From Anaerolineales bacterium (GTDB taxonomy: Bacteria > Chloroflexota > Anaerolineae > Anaerolineales > Villigracilaceae): a DNA stretch of 64,000 nucleotides. Of the stretch, positions 53,918 to 61,888 are shown one piece after another; positions within the stretch are counted from its first letter, which is position 1, and each line of letters begins with the position of its first letter. The notes beneath the pieces were generated by a model. It did not search any database, was not told the origin of the DNA, and saw only the letters and a program-made list of their open reading frames with translations. The stretch covers positions 1 to 64,000 of the forward strand of contig JACKAV010000009.1 in assembly GCA_020634895.1 (NCBI GenBank), in the 5' to 3' direction. A program made the position numbers and the translations under genes.

Positions 53918-55162
53918 TTACCCTGCCAAACGCAACGCCGCCTGCAACAGAACATTCGCGCCGTTGACGCAATCCTGCCATTTTGTGAACTCACGCGGCG
54001 AATGACTGGCACCATCCACCGAGGGGACGAATATCATCCCAACCGGACACAGATCCGCAAGGGATTGCCCGTCATGCCCTGCGCCCGAAGACAAGTCGAT
54101 GCGAGAAAGCTGCAGCGTGTTACACGCTTCGGCAAACGCAGTTCGAGCAATTTCACTCATCAAACTTGGAGAATGTTTTCCAAGAAATTCAGTCTTTAAC
54201 TCCAACCCAAAACGTTCCGCTTCTTCGCGCGCAAGATCGAGCAAAGCAGAATTCAATTGGTTGAATTCCTCATCATTCGGTGAGCGAAACTCAAGGGAAA
54301 CATCCACACGTTCGGGGACGATATTGAACGCGCCAGGCGCAAACTCCATTTTGCCCACATTCACCACTGAATTCGGAAATTCCCGAAGCACCAACTCACG
54401 CGCTTCAAGAGTAAAACTGCTTGCACCCAAAGACGCATCCCGCCTATCTTCCATTGTCGTTGTACCAGCATGATCCGCCTTGCCTATAAAACTCAGGCGA
54501 TACGACCAGATGCCAACGATGGCGGTCACGATACCAATATCCTTTTTTGCACTCTCCAACCGTTTGCCCTGTTCGATATGCAACTCCAAATATCCTGCCA
54601 ATGAGTCTTTCTTGCGTGCCGCGCTCAACATTCCGGATTCGCTCAAGCCCGCACGCTTTATTCCTTCAAGCAGCCTGTCACGTCCGCCGCGCGGATTTTG
54701 CAAATCTTCCTGACGGAGATGACCAGCCAGCGCTGCGCTGCCGAGTAGACCGACAAGAGTCCCTTCTTCGTCCGTGAAATCCATCGCCTCCAACTGGACC
54801 TTGAGCTTGATTCGGTTTTCTCGAACAGTTTTCAACACTTCGAGCGCCGCCATCACGCCAAGCGCTCCGTCGAAGCGACCGCCGTTCGGGACAGAGTCCA
54901 AATGCGAGCCGAGAATGAGCGTCGGCGCGGATGAGTCATCGCAAGGCAAAACTGCGGAGTGATTCCCTGCGCCGTCTGTGTGGAATTCAAATCCGCTTTG
55001 CTCGATGTGTTCGCGAAACCATTTGCGGGCGGCAAGGTGTGCTTCACTAAGGGATGGTCTGTCCACGCCCGAATCAGGCGTCGCACCGATGGAGGCTAAC
55101 TGGTTGAAGGCATCAAGCATCCGGTCCGGGTTGATGCGAAGAGTGGAAAAATCCTGGGGCAT
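53918..55162 (-). CDS. M20-family Zn amidohydrolase (allantoate/N-carbamoyl amino acid type)
   Basis: 414 aa. GSHLDSVPNGGRFDGALGVMAALEVLK (in part) and DEEGT carry the Zn ligands, and the C-terminal SGAGHDG ligand pattern is that of allantoate amidohydrolase, N-carbamoyl-L-amino acid hydrolase and beta-ureidopropionase. All release ammonia or CO2 from ureido groups. With the adjacent adenosine deaminase-like gene it may belong to purine or pyrimidine breakdown. AGGAGA lies about 9 nt before the ATG. Confidence 0.88.
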   Translation of the reverse strand: MPQDFSTLRINPDRMLDAFNQLASIGATPDSGVDRPSLSEAHLAARKWFREHIEQSGFEFHTDGAGNHSAVLPCDDSSAPTLILGSHLDSVPNGGRFDGALGVMAALEVLKTVRENRIKLKVQLEAMDFTDEEGTLVGLLGSAALAGHLRQEDLQNPRGGRDRLLEGIKRAGLSESGMLSAARKKDSLAGYLELHIEQGKRLESAKKDIGIVTAIVGIWSYRLSFIGKADHAGTTTMEDRRDASLGASSFTLEARELVLREFPNSVVNVGKMEFAPGAFNIVPERVDVSLEFRSPNDEEFNQLNSALLDLAREEAERFGLELKTEFLGKHSPSLMSEIARTAFAEACNTLQLSRIDLSSGAGHDGQSLADLCPVGMIFVPSVDGASHSPREFTKWQDCVNGANVLLQAALRLAG

Positions 55163-55192
55163 GGGGTAAAGTCTCCTATCCCCTTATGATAA

Positions 55193-55229
55193 CAAAACAG
55201 GAGCCGAGTTGTCTCGGCTCCTGTTTTAA
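55193..55229 (-). terminator. terminator of hsp20
   Basis: Perfect 15-bp stem AAACAGGAGCCGAG / CTCGGCTCCTGTTT with loop TTGT and a T-run on both strands. Confidence 0.85.
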
Positions 55230-55240
55230 TTCAGGTGACG

Positions 55241-55684
55241 TTATTTTGTTTTGATGCTAATGGACTTGGGTTTGACCTCTTCCGCTTTGGGAAGCGTGAT
55301 GGTCAGGACGCCGTCTTCGAAATCAGCCTTGGCTTTATCAGCAACGACTTCCGTAGGAAGAACGAGCGAGCGTTCGAACGTGCCCCAGCGTTGTTCGCGC
55401 ATGTGGTAGGTCTTTTCCTTGGTCTCGTTCTCCTGCCTGGTTTCACCTTTGATGGTGAGGACTTCGCCGGTGACATTGATCTGGACTTCGTCCGCCTTGA
55501 TGCCGGGGAGGGCTGCCTTCACGACAACTTCATTGTCGGTTTGGTACATATCCACGGCAGGGACAGACCAGGCGGTATTGGACATGCTGAGCGGGCGGGT
55601 GAACGCATCGTCGAAGAGGCGATCCATGGCTTCGCGCAGGGTCATCATCTCACGAGCGGGCTCCCAACGAATAATGTTTGACAT
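55241..55684 (-). CDS. small heat-shock protein (Hsp20 family)
   Basis: 147 aa ATP-independent holdase. The alpha-crystallin domain runs about 40-135 with VPAVDMYQTDNEVVVKAALPG and FERSLVLPTEVVADKAKADFEDGVLTITLPK (in part). The A-x-x-x-n-G-v-L signature is FEDGVLTITLP. The C-terminal KSISIK resembles the I-x-I anchoring motif. A strong leader with CCTCC/GGAGG before the start suggests high expression on stress, though no heat-shock operator was recognised. Confidence 0.94.
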   Translation of the reverse strand: MSNIIRWEPAREMMTLREAMDRLFDDAFTRPLSMSNTAWSVPAVDMYQTDNEVVVKAALPGIKADEVQINVTGEVLTIKGETRQENETKEKTYHMREQRWGTFERSLVLPTEVVADKAKADFEDGVLTITLPKAEEVKPKSISIKTK

Positions 55685-55732
55685 AGGTACCTCCTTATAG
55701 GTAAAGTAGTTTTGTTTTACGCTCTTAAATTT

Positions 55733-55765
55733 AAAACGCCTGCGTTAGAAAAACGCAAGCGTTTT
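55733..55765 (-). terminator. terminator of the kinase/response-regulator operon
   Basis: 14-bp stem (55733-55746 and 55752-55765, one mismatch) with T-run on the minus strand. It lies 26 nt after the 39-codon gene below, supporting that gene as the last in the operon. Confidence 0.7.
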
Positions 55766-55790
55766 GTATTCGTTTTGTTAGAGCTGCCGT

Positions 55791-55910
55791 TTACGAAGTT
55801 AAAAATGTGATTAGAGCGACAACTCCGTAGATCACTCCGGTGCAAACGATGCACACGCCGACCATTTTAGCAACTGTAACAAGTTTGTTCTCTGGTTTAT
55901 TCTCAGACAT
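55791..55910 (-). CDS. 39-residue membrane peptide
   Basis: The frame from ATG 55908-55910 to TAA 55791-55793 encodes 39 aa: a short polar N-terminus (MSENKPENKL) and one long hydrophobic helix with two Cys, ending LITFLTS. It begins 25 nt after the response regulator stop and ends before a terminator. Its size and position suggest a small regulator of a membrane kinase or transporter, but no family was recognised. Too short for the usual gene cut-off. Confidence 0.5.
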   Translation of the reverse strand: MSENKPENKLVTVAKMVGVCIVCTGVIYGVVALITFLTS

Positions 55911-55935
55911 GTTTCATCCAATGCAGTTCCAAATA

Positions 55936-56667
55936 TTATTCGGTTTCTTTATCTTCTTTATTACGTTTAAAGTCCACAAAGCGGTAGCCGACTCCGCGCT
56001 CAGTGAGGATGTACTGCGGGTTGGCAGGGTCTTTCTCCAGTTTTTGGCGCAAATAGTTAATGTAGAGGCGGACGTAGTGAGGCTCGTCACGATATTCGTA
56101 GCCCCAAACCTTTTGCAGCAATTGGTCGTGCGAGACAACCCAGCCGGCATTCTGCACAAGATGATACAGCAGACGGTATTCTGTCGGGCGAAGCTTGACG
56201 AGTTTGCCTTCGAGCCAAATCTCGCGGCGCTCGAAGTCGATCTTGAGACGTTTGTCGATCTCGATCAACCCATGCATGGAACCGGTTGCGCCTTCAGTGC
56301 GGCGTAAAACCGCCTTGATGCGGCTGACCAATTCGCGCGGACTGAACGGTTTGGTGATGTAGTCATCCGCGCCGTGTTCAAGTCCGCGGACACGGTCATC
56401 TTCCTCGCCCTTGGCTGTGAGCATGATGACCGGCACGTTGCTGAAATCACGAATGGTTTCGAGTACGTCGAAGCCGTCAATATCCGGCATCATCACATCC
56501 AACAGGATCAGGTCAGGTGTGAAATCGCGGATCTTTTGGATTGCCTGTTTGCCGTTAAATGCCTCCCCCACCTGAAAACCGTCATGCTCCAAATTCATAC
56601 GAATGAAGCGCACCATGCGCTCTTCGTCATCTACCACAAGGATGCGGCGTCTATCCAAATCTGCCAT
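55936..56667 (-). CDS. OmpR-family response regulator in a Ser/Thr kinase operon
   Basis: 243 aa. Receiver with D13-D14 and phosphoacceptor D57 (LILLDVMMP), KPF, then a winged helix ending RGVGYRFVDF. The gene begins directly after the 80-codon gene (0-nt gap). No histidine kinase lies in the operon, so it may be controlled by a distant kinase or, more interestingly, linked to the Ser/Thr kinase and FHA protein encoded upstream. Confidence 0.9.
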   Translation of the reverse strand: MADLDRRRILVVDDEERMVRFIRMNLEHDGFQVGEAFNGKQAIQKIRDFTPDLILLDVMMPDIDGFDVLETIRDFSNVPVIMLTAKGEEDDRVRGLEHGADDYITKPFSPRELVSRIKAVLRRTEGATGSMHGLIEIDKRLKIDFERREIWLEGKLVKLRPTEYRLLYHLVQNAGWVVSHDQLLQKVWGYEYRDEPHYVRLYINYLRQKLEKDPANPQYILTERGVGYRFVDFKRNKEDKETE

Positions 56668-56910
56668 TTATTCCCTCACAAAACCGATGATCTTTTCCTC
56701 TTCCGAATCCCCGAGGATTTCGATAAAACTCACTTTGGAGAGCGGCCAGATCACCCTGACCGTTCCCTGGTCGATGTAATGCAAATCCTTGCCATCCTTT
56801 TGGCGGGGATTTGTCACAACGATAATATTATCTGACGGCTTCGGAAGCTCTTCGACCTCCCCAGCCACAGACGCTTCATTCGGGATATGTAAAATAACTG
56901 TGAACGACAT
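56668..56910 (-). CDS. small beta-rich protein next to a response regulator
   Basis: 80 aa, no membrane segment. Alternating hydrophobic residues suggest beta strands: FTVILHIPN, NIIVVTNP and VRVIWPLSKVSFIEI. The VVT-…-DG-…-VIWPL pattern resembles the 98-aa protein encoded at 40326. It abuts the response regulator gene. A small phospho- or ligand-sensing adaptor is possible; no function can be stated. Confidence 0.65.
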   Translation of the reverse strand: MSFTVILHIPNEASVAGEVEELPKPSDNIIVVTNPRQKDGKDLHYIDQGTVRVIWPLSKVSFIEILGDSEEEKIIGFVRE

Positions 56911-56927
56911 TTCCCTTGTTTCTCCTT

Positions 56928-57440
56928 TTACTTTTTATCGATCAATACCTGCATTCTCAATTTTCCAAGCGCGATGATATCGCCATGCCGAAGGGATTGT
57001 TCCTTGTTTGCTTCCAGACGGTTTCCGTTCAGGAACGAACCATTTGCAGAACCCAGGTCCATAAAAATGACCGCATCAGCAACGCTCCGTTTGATAACCG
57101 CGTGAAGGCGCGAAACTCCGGCAGCATATGCCTGATAAGGGGAAAGGTCAATATCCGGCATGATGGGCTGTCCTTCACTGATGCGCCCCATGGTAAATTC
57201 ATTGCGCGACGAAAGTGGCAGGACCTGCCCCGTATCGAGCAGGTGCAGATTTGCCCACGCGTTAACCCCTTCGACGGGCTGCCCGGGTTCGTCAGAAGGG
57301 CGTTTCGCGCTTCTCCCCAAATTATCAGTGGAAATGGCTTGCGTTGTCAACGTGTCCCGCCCGATCAACTGCGCGCCGCATTCTGCGCAAAACATTGCGC
57401 CTGTCATGTTTCCATGCTTGCAATTGGAACAGATTATCAT
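56928..57440 (-). CDS. zinc-ribbon/FHA domain protein
   Basis: 170 aa. An N-terminal four-Cys zinc ribbon (CSNCKHG...FCAECGAQL, residues 4-24) precedes a linker and a forkhead-associated domain (about 75-165) with GRISEGQPIMPDI-DLSPYQAY, VSRLHAVI and LGSANGSFLNGNRL. FHA domains bind phosphothreonine, so this is a likely reader or substrate of the co-encoded kinase. It overlaps the J-VWA gene by 4 nt. Confidence 0.88.
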   Translation of the reverse strand: MIICSNCKHGNMTGAMFCAECGAQLIGRDTLTTQAISTDNLGRSAKRPSDEPGQPVEGVNAWANLHLLDTGQVLPLSSRNEFTMGRISEGQPIMPDIDLSPYQAYAAGVSRLHAVIKRSVADAVIFMDLGSANGSFLNGNRLEANKEQSLRHGDIIALGKLRMQVLIDKK

Positions 57441-58924
57441 GATATTTTCTCCTTGCCACTGCCCAATAATAATGACCGTGTTTTGTATTTTATGTCTTTG
57501 ATTCCCGACGTGCTCCAGGATTTCATATTTTCAAGATTTTGCGCCTCCAGCAGGGCAGTCTTTGCAATGGAAGTTTCTCCCTGGGACAACAAGTGAGTTG
57601 CCAGATTTTGAAGATGCTTGGCGGCAACATCAAACTGTCCATCGTTCGCTGCGGCTTGGGCTCGTTCCTGCATGCGATATAAAGTTAGACGCGAAAGCGC
57701 TTTCAGGACCTGTGTCGGCGGCGGATCTGCTGAAAGGTTCTGGACAACTTTCCGGGTCAGCCTGAGGCGAATTGGAGGTATAGGCATGGATTGGGATGTG
57801 ATGGAGGCTTTCATCAATCCATCCAAAACAAGAACGTCAGTACCATTTAATGCATCCGGACTGACAATAAATTCCAAAAGAACATGCAAAGGCAGTTCAC
57901 GGAAGATGGGTCCCAAATTAATATGTGGGGCAACTTCGATCTGTCCGCCTTCGGGCTGGAGACGAAAGGCGAAATTCAGGCGAATGTTTTCCTGTTCTTT
58001 GAAATCAATGGACACTTCATTGGCGTAGGTGTTGGTAAGCGCCTTGAACTTATCGATCAGAAATCTTTCTATATCTCTGGGCTCGGTAATATACACAGAC
58101 GTTCCGCCTGTCTTTCCGGCAAGCGCATCCAAAAAGATGTCGTTCCACTCGTTGCCGATGCCCATTCCTGATATGCCGATATTCATTGATGCCGCCTGCT
58201 CCGCAAGTTTAAGGCAGGCTTTCTCATCGCCATATGTGTTCCCGTCCGTAAGCAAAATAATGTGATTGACACGCGAAGGATCAAGCGTGCGGGTGACCTC
58301 TTTCATGCCTGCGTTCAGTCCTTGAAAGATCTCCGTACCGCCAGAGGGCTGGATCATTTGGATGTTCCCTTCCTGCCTTCTTTTATCAAGGCTAATGGAG
58401 GCGGGAACAATGACCTCAGCACGGTCACTAAACGTTACAACACTCAACACATCCTGCGGACGCATATTCCGCAACAATTGGATCGCGGTGGATTTTAAGA
58501 TGTCCATTTTCTCGCCCTGCATGGATGTGGAACGGTCCAGAACAAGGCAAAGATTTAACGGCGGCGCAGGCAGACTGCCCGACTGCTTTACAGAGGGTTC
58601 CATTTCAAGAAGCACATAAAGCAGTTGATCTTCCCCGATCTTTACAAGATCGGGACGGCTGTAATATGTTTCGTATCGAATGAATTTATTTACCCCAGCA
58701 GCTTCGGGTGGAAGTGTGGAGTCGTATTGGGTGCGGCGTTTTGGGTTTGAAAGAACTTCGTATGCCTGTTGAACTTCCAGGAAAAGTTCGGTTTCGCCAG
58801 CCGCCGTATTTTTGTCTGGATGCAAACGTTGAGCTGCCTCTAAATACGCACGCTTGATTTCCTCTTGCGTGGCATCGCGCAAAACTCCCAAAACGGAATA
58901 ATAATCCAGATTACTGGATGGCAT
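57437..58924 (-). CDS. J-domain / VWA-domain fusion protein
   Basis: 495 aa, cytoplasmic. The J domain (6-69) carries H35-P-D and would recruit and stimulate a DnaK-type Hsp70. The VWA domain (about 124-300) has the MIDAS D130-R-S-T-S134 (LCLVLDRSTSMQ) and an ILLTDGNTYGDE strand. A helical C-terminal region with tetratricopeptide-like content (about 410-475) ends the protein. J-VWA fusions are rare. It lies between PP2C and FHA genes, so it probably acts with the kinase system. Confidence 0.85.
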   Translation of the reverse strand: MPSSNLDYYSVLGVLRDATQEEIKRAYLEAAQRLHPDKNTAAGETELFLEVQQAYEVLSNPKRRTQYDSTLPPEAAGVNKFIRYETYYSRPDLVKIGEDQLLYVLLEMEPSVKQSGSLPAPPLNLCLVLDRSTSMQGEKMDILKSTAIQLLRNMRPQDVLSVVTFSDRAEVIVPASISLDKRRQEGNIQMIQPSGGTEIFQGLNAGMKEVTRTLDPSRVNHIILLTDGNTYGDEKACLKLAEQAASMNIGISGMGIGNEWNDIFLDALAGKTGGTSVYITEPRDIERFLIDKFKALTNTYANEVSIDFKEQENIRLNFAFRLQPEGGQIEVAPHINLGPIFRELPLHVLLEFIVSPDALNGTDVLVLDGLMKASITSQSMPIPPIRLRLTRKVVQNLSADPPPTQVLKALSRLTLYRMQERAQAAANDGQFDVAAKHLQNLATHLLSQGETSIAKTALLEAQNLENMKSWSTSGIKDIKYKTRSLLLGSGKEKIS

Positions 58925-58932
58925 GATTGAAA

Positions 58933-59847
58933 TTACCCAATGATCTGGGCGAGTATCACCGTAATATTATCCGGACCACCTGCTGCATTGGCAGCTTCTA
59001 CCATTGCCTGGCAGGCACGATGTAAATTCGGCGACTCACCAATAATACGAACAACGTCTTTTTCATTCACCACGCCCCACAATCCATCACTGCAGATCAT
59101 CAAGTAACCGGATTGTGGAAATGGTACAGTAAAGATATCAGCCTCGAGGGTTTCACCCTGCCCCAACGCACGGATCAAAACATTGCGGTGCGGGAAGGTT
59201 TCAACCTCGTCTTTGCTGAGATGACCGAGTTCCTCGAGACGCTTGACCAGGGAATGGTCACGAGTTAAAGGATCCATTCGACCATCGGGAAAAACTGCGT
59301 AGGCGCGGCTGTCTCCCACATGACCGATCGTCACCTGCTGACCAAGCACCAGCGCGGCAGTGATCGTGGTTCCACTCCCCGGCGCTTCACGCTGGATGTA
59401 CTGATGCGCCTCCATGATGGACTCTTCCATAACTTCCTGAAGCGATTCCTGCAGGGACTGGGTGGGTATTTTATACAAATAAGAATGGAATTTTTCGACG
59501 ATCTTGCCGCCAACGATGCGGATCGCAGCATTACTGGCCACTTCGCCGAACTGATGTCCGCCCATTCCATCCGCAACTACATATAGTCCGAATGGAACGC
59601 TTTCGACACTGCCCGATATGGTTGTGGTGAGGGCGAGCACGCTGTCTTCATTATGGTCACGCTGCTTGCCAACCGACTGCCCCACGCTGGCAATCAACTG
59701 CTTGATCTCATATTTCGGCGCCTGTCCTGAAATAATGGAATGGAGCTGCTGGTCGGTCAACGGCGCAGTCGTTGCCGCATCCACCAACTCCTTTGGTTTT
59801 GTAGTCTCTTCTTTGGACCCAAATAATTTTCGGAAGAAATCAGCCAC
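58933..59847 (-). CDS. PP2C-family protein phosphatase
   Basis: 304 aa, soluble. Metal-binding Asp/Glu residues appear in RDHNEDSVLAL, VADGMGGH, GHVGDSRAYAV and SDGLWGVV. An N-terminal helix-rich extension of about 65 residues precedes the phosphatase core. It should remove phosphate from Ser/Thr residues set by the kinase encoded 12 nt upstream. A classical kinase/PP2C pair. Confidence 0.93.
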   Translation of the reverse strand: MADFFRKLFGSKEETTKPKELVDAATTAPLTDQQLHSIISGQAPKYEIKQLIASVGQSVGKQRDHNEDSVLALTTTISGSVESVPFGLYVVADGMGGHQFGEVASNAAIRIVGGKIVEKFHSYLYKIPTQSLQESLQEVMEESIMEAHQYIQREAPGSGTTITAALVLGQQVTIGHVGDSRAYAVFPDGRMDPLTRDHSLVKRLEELGHLSKDEVETFPHRNVLIRALGQGETLEADIFTVPFPQSGYLMICSDGLWGVVNEKDVVRIIGESPNLHRACQAMVEAANAAGGPDNITVILAQIIG

Positions 59848-59858
59848 AAGCTCTCCTT

Positions 59859-61769
59859 TTAGGCAAACAACGCATAAACGTGATGGTCGGTTGAGCCAAA
59901 ATATACAATATCATCAAAAACGACGGGCGAACCGGTAATTGCACTCTGCGCTTCGAATTTCCAGCGCAAACGTCCGGTACGATATTCGAGGCAATACATG
60001 AAACCGTCCACAGAACCAATGTAAAGCGAATCCTTATATATGGTCGGCGAACTGCTTACCTGATTGTCAGTCTTAAAACGCCAGACTTCCTTGGCGGTAC
60101 GGGCATTTACACAATAAACAAATCCGTCTGCTGCGCCGATAAAAATGAAATCATCGACCATGGCAGGAGAGGAAATGGTCCCTTTACCGAGGCGGAACTT
60201 CCAAATAGCCCAGCCGCTCTTGGCGTCAAGGGCATAGAGCGTGCTGTCCAATGAAGCCGTGTAGAGGACGGGTCCATCACTGATCGCAGAGGATGTCATC
60301 CCGCGCTTTGCCTGGAAACGCCATTTCAAACCGCCGCGGAAATCGAGCCCATAGAATGAGCCGTTCTCATTCCCGAAGTAGACCATTTCATTGGCAACCA
60401 ACGGTGTCGAATGGATCTCGCCATCGGTGGCGAATTTCCAAACTGCTCTGCCGCTATTGACATTCACAGCGTGCAGACTTTGATCATCGGAACCAAAAAA
60501 GATATGTCCGTCCGAAATACGCGGGGAGGAATAAACCCTGCCTTCAGTAGGATATGTCCAGAGCAGTTTTCCGGTTCGGGCACCGATCACATGCAGACAT
60601 TGATCTTCCGAACAAAAGAAGACGTTGTTTTCATAGATCAACGGACGGGAAACTATTCCGCCATCAGTGGGGTATTTCCATTGGAACTTCCCGTCCGCAG
60701 CGTTCAGCGCATAAAGATTGTTATCGTAACAACCAATATAAAGTGTGCCCTGACTTAACGCGGGTGTTCCGCGAATCTCATCTTCGCATTTGAAATCCCA
60801 AATGGGCTTCACTCCGCTGTTGACAGGTGTGGGCAGCGAAGCGGATGCCAGGGACGAAAGAGCGCCTGTCTTTTTAGCCACATCCATCAGGGACTTCTTC
60901 ATTGCAGATGCAGCAGGAAACCGTTCAGAGGGATTATATTGCAGCGCCGTATTCACCACCGCTTCAAGTTCCATCGAAACGTTGGAATTGATCCGCCGGA
61001 CGGGACGTTCTGCAAAAGTAAAAGGCGGCTCAAGGCGTGGATCGCGGCGGGTCAAGGCATGATGTAATGTAGCACCCAAGGCATACACATCCGCCAGAGG
61101 CGTGGCATCCCCACGATACTGCTCGGGCGGGGAGTATCCCTCAGTGCCGATCATCGTGCCCTTGATGCCCGTCTGGAAAGTCTTGGCGATGCCAAAATCC
61201 ACGAGCACCACATCCCCATTCTGGTTGATCATCACATTCGAGGGTTTCATATCGCGGAAGATGATCGGGTCAGGCTTATGCCCGTGGAGATATTCCAGCA
61301 CGTCGCATAATTGAATAGCCCAACCGATCACCTGATCTTCTGCCAGAAAACCATTGGCATCATTAATAACCGTCTCCAGATCCTTGCCTACCACAAATTC
61401 AAGCACAAGGTACGAGCGGTCGTCATGCGAAAAATAATCGTAAATACGTGGAATCGACGGGTGATGCAGTGTGGCGAGCAGATTCGCCTCACGTTCAAAG
61501 TTTTGCACGATCGTCTGCCGCACCAGAGGGTCTGGCGCCATGTTGATCATTTCCTTCACAGCCACCAGTTTGACGACATTTGGAAAGTGCATATCACGCG
61601 CCCGGTACACCGACCCCATTCCACCGACGCCAATGACATCCTGAATGGTGTATCGATTAACCAGAGTAACGCCAGGCATCAACTGCTGACGTCCCTGTTG
61701 GTCTCCGGAACCAGATCCCTTTCCAGAATCGAACGGTCCTATGGGTGAAGTTATGTTTCTCGTTTCCAT
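59859..61769 (-). CDS. cytoplasmic Ser/Thr protein kinase with C-terminal PQQ-type beta-propeller
   Basis: 636 aa. Kinase domain about 35-305: glycine loop IGVGGMGSVYRA, catalytic Lys in VAVKEM, catalytic loop FRDMKPSN (the His of HRD is Phe) and DFG. Residues about 325-636 are a propeller of eight-like repeats (Y-G-S..D-...-ALD.K.G...W.F). Most bacterial kinases of this size have a membrane helix before the sensor; none is visible here, so the propeller would be inside the cell. It heads the operon down to 55791. A TATAAT at about 61792-61797 on the minus strand lies 22 nt before the start. Confidence 0.88.
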   Translation of the reverse strand: METRNITSPIGPFDSGKGSGSGDQQGRQQLMPGVTLVNRYTIQDVIGVGGMGSVYRARDMHFPNVVKLVAVKEMINMAPDPLVRQTIVQNFEREANLLATLHHPSIPRIYDYFSHDDRSYLVLEFVVGKDLETVINDANGFLAEDQVIGWAIQLCDVLEYLHGHKPDPIIFRDMKPSNVMINQNGDVVLVDFGIAKTFQTGIKGTMIGTEGYSPPEQYRGDATPLADVYALGATLHHALTRRDPRLEPPFTFAERPVRRINSNVSMELEAVVNTALQYNPSERFPAASAMKKSLMDVAKKTGALSSLASASLPTPVNSGVKPIWDFKCEDEIRGTPALSQGTLYIGCYDNNLYALNAADGKFQWKYPTDGGIVSRPLIYENNVFFCSEDQCLHVIGARTGKLLWTYPTEGRVYSSPRISDGHIFFGSDDQSLHAVNVNSGRAVWKFATDGEIHSTPLVANEMVYFGNENGSFYGLDFRGGLKWRFQAKRGMTSSAISDGPVLYTASLDSTLYALDAKSGWAIWKFRLGKGTISSPAMVDDFIFIGAADGFVYCVNARTAKEVWRFKTDNQVSSSPTIYKDSLYIGSVDGFMYCLEYRTGRLRWKFEAQSAITGSPVVFDDIVYFGSTDHHVYALFA

Positions 61770-61851
61770 TCGTGAAATTCCAAGTTATCGAATTATAAGG
61801 GTATTTATGCGCACTGGGGATTGCAATTTTGAGAGAATACGCAATTTAGGC

Positions 61852-61880
61852 TTGCGCGAGGGCGTTTTCTACGGCACAAT
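61852..61880 (+). promoter_or_regulatory. leaderless promoter of the metallophosphoesterase gene
   Basis: TTGCGC (61852-61857), 17-nt spacer, CACAAT (61875-61880), then 8 nt to the GTG at 61889. It is divergent to the kinase operon promoter. Confidence 0.5.
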
Positions 61881-61888
61881 GAGCCCCA

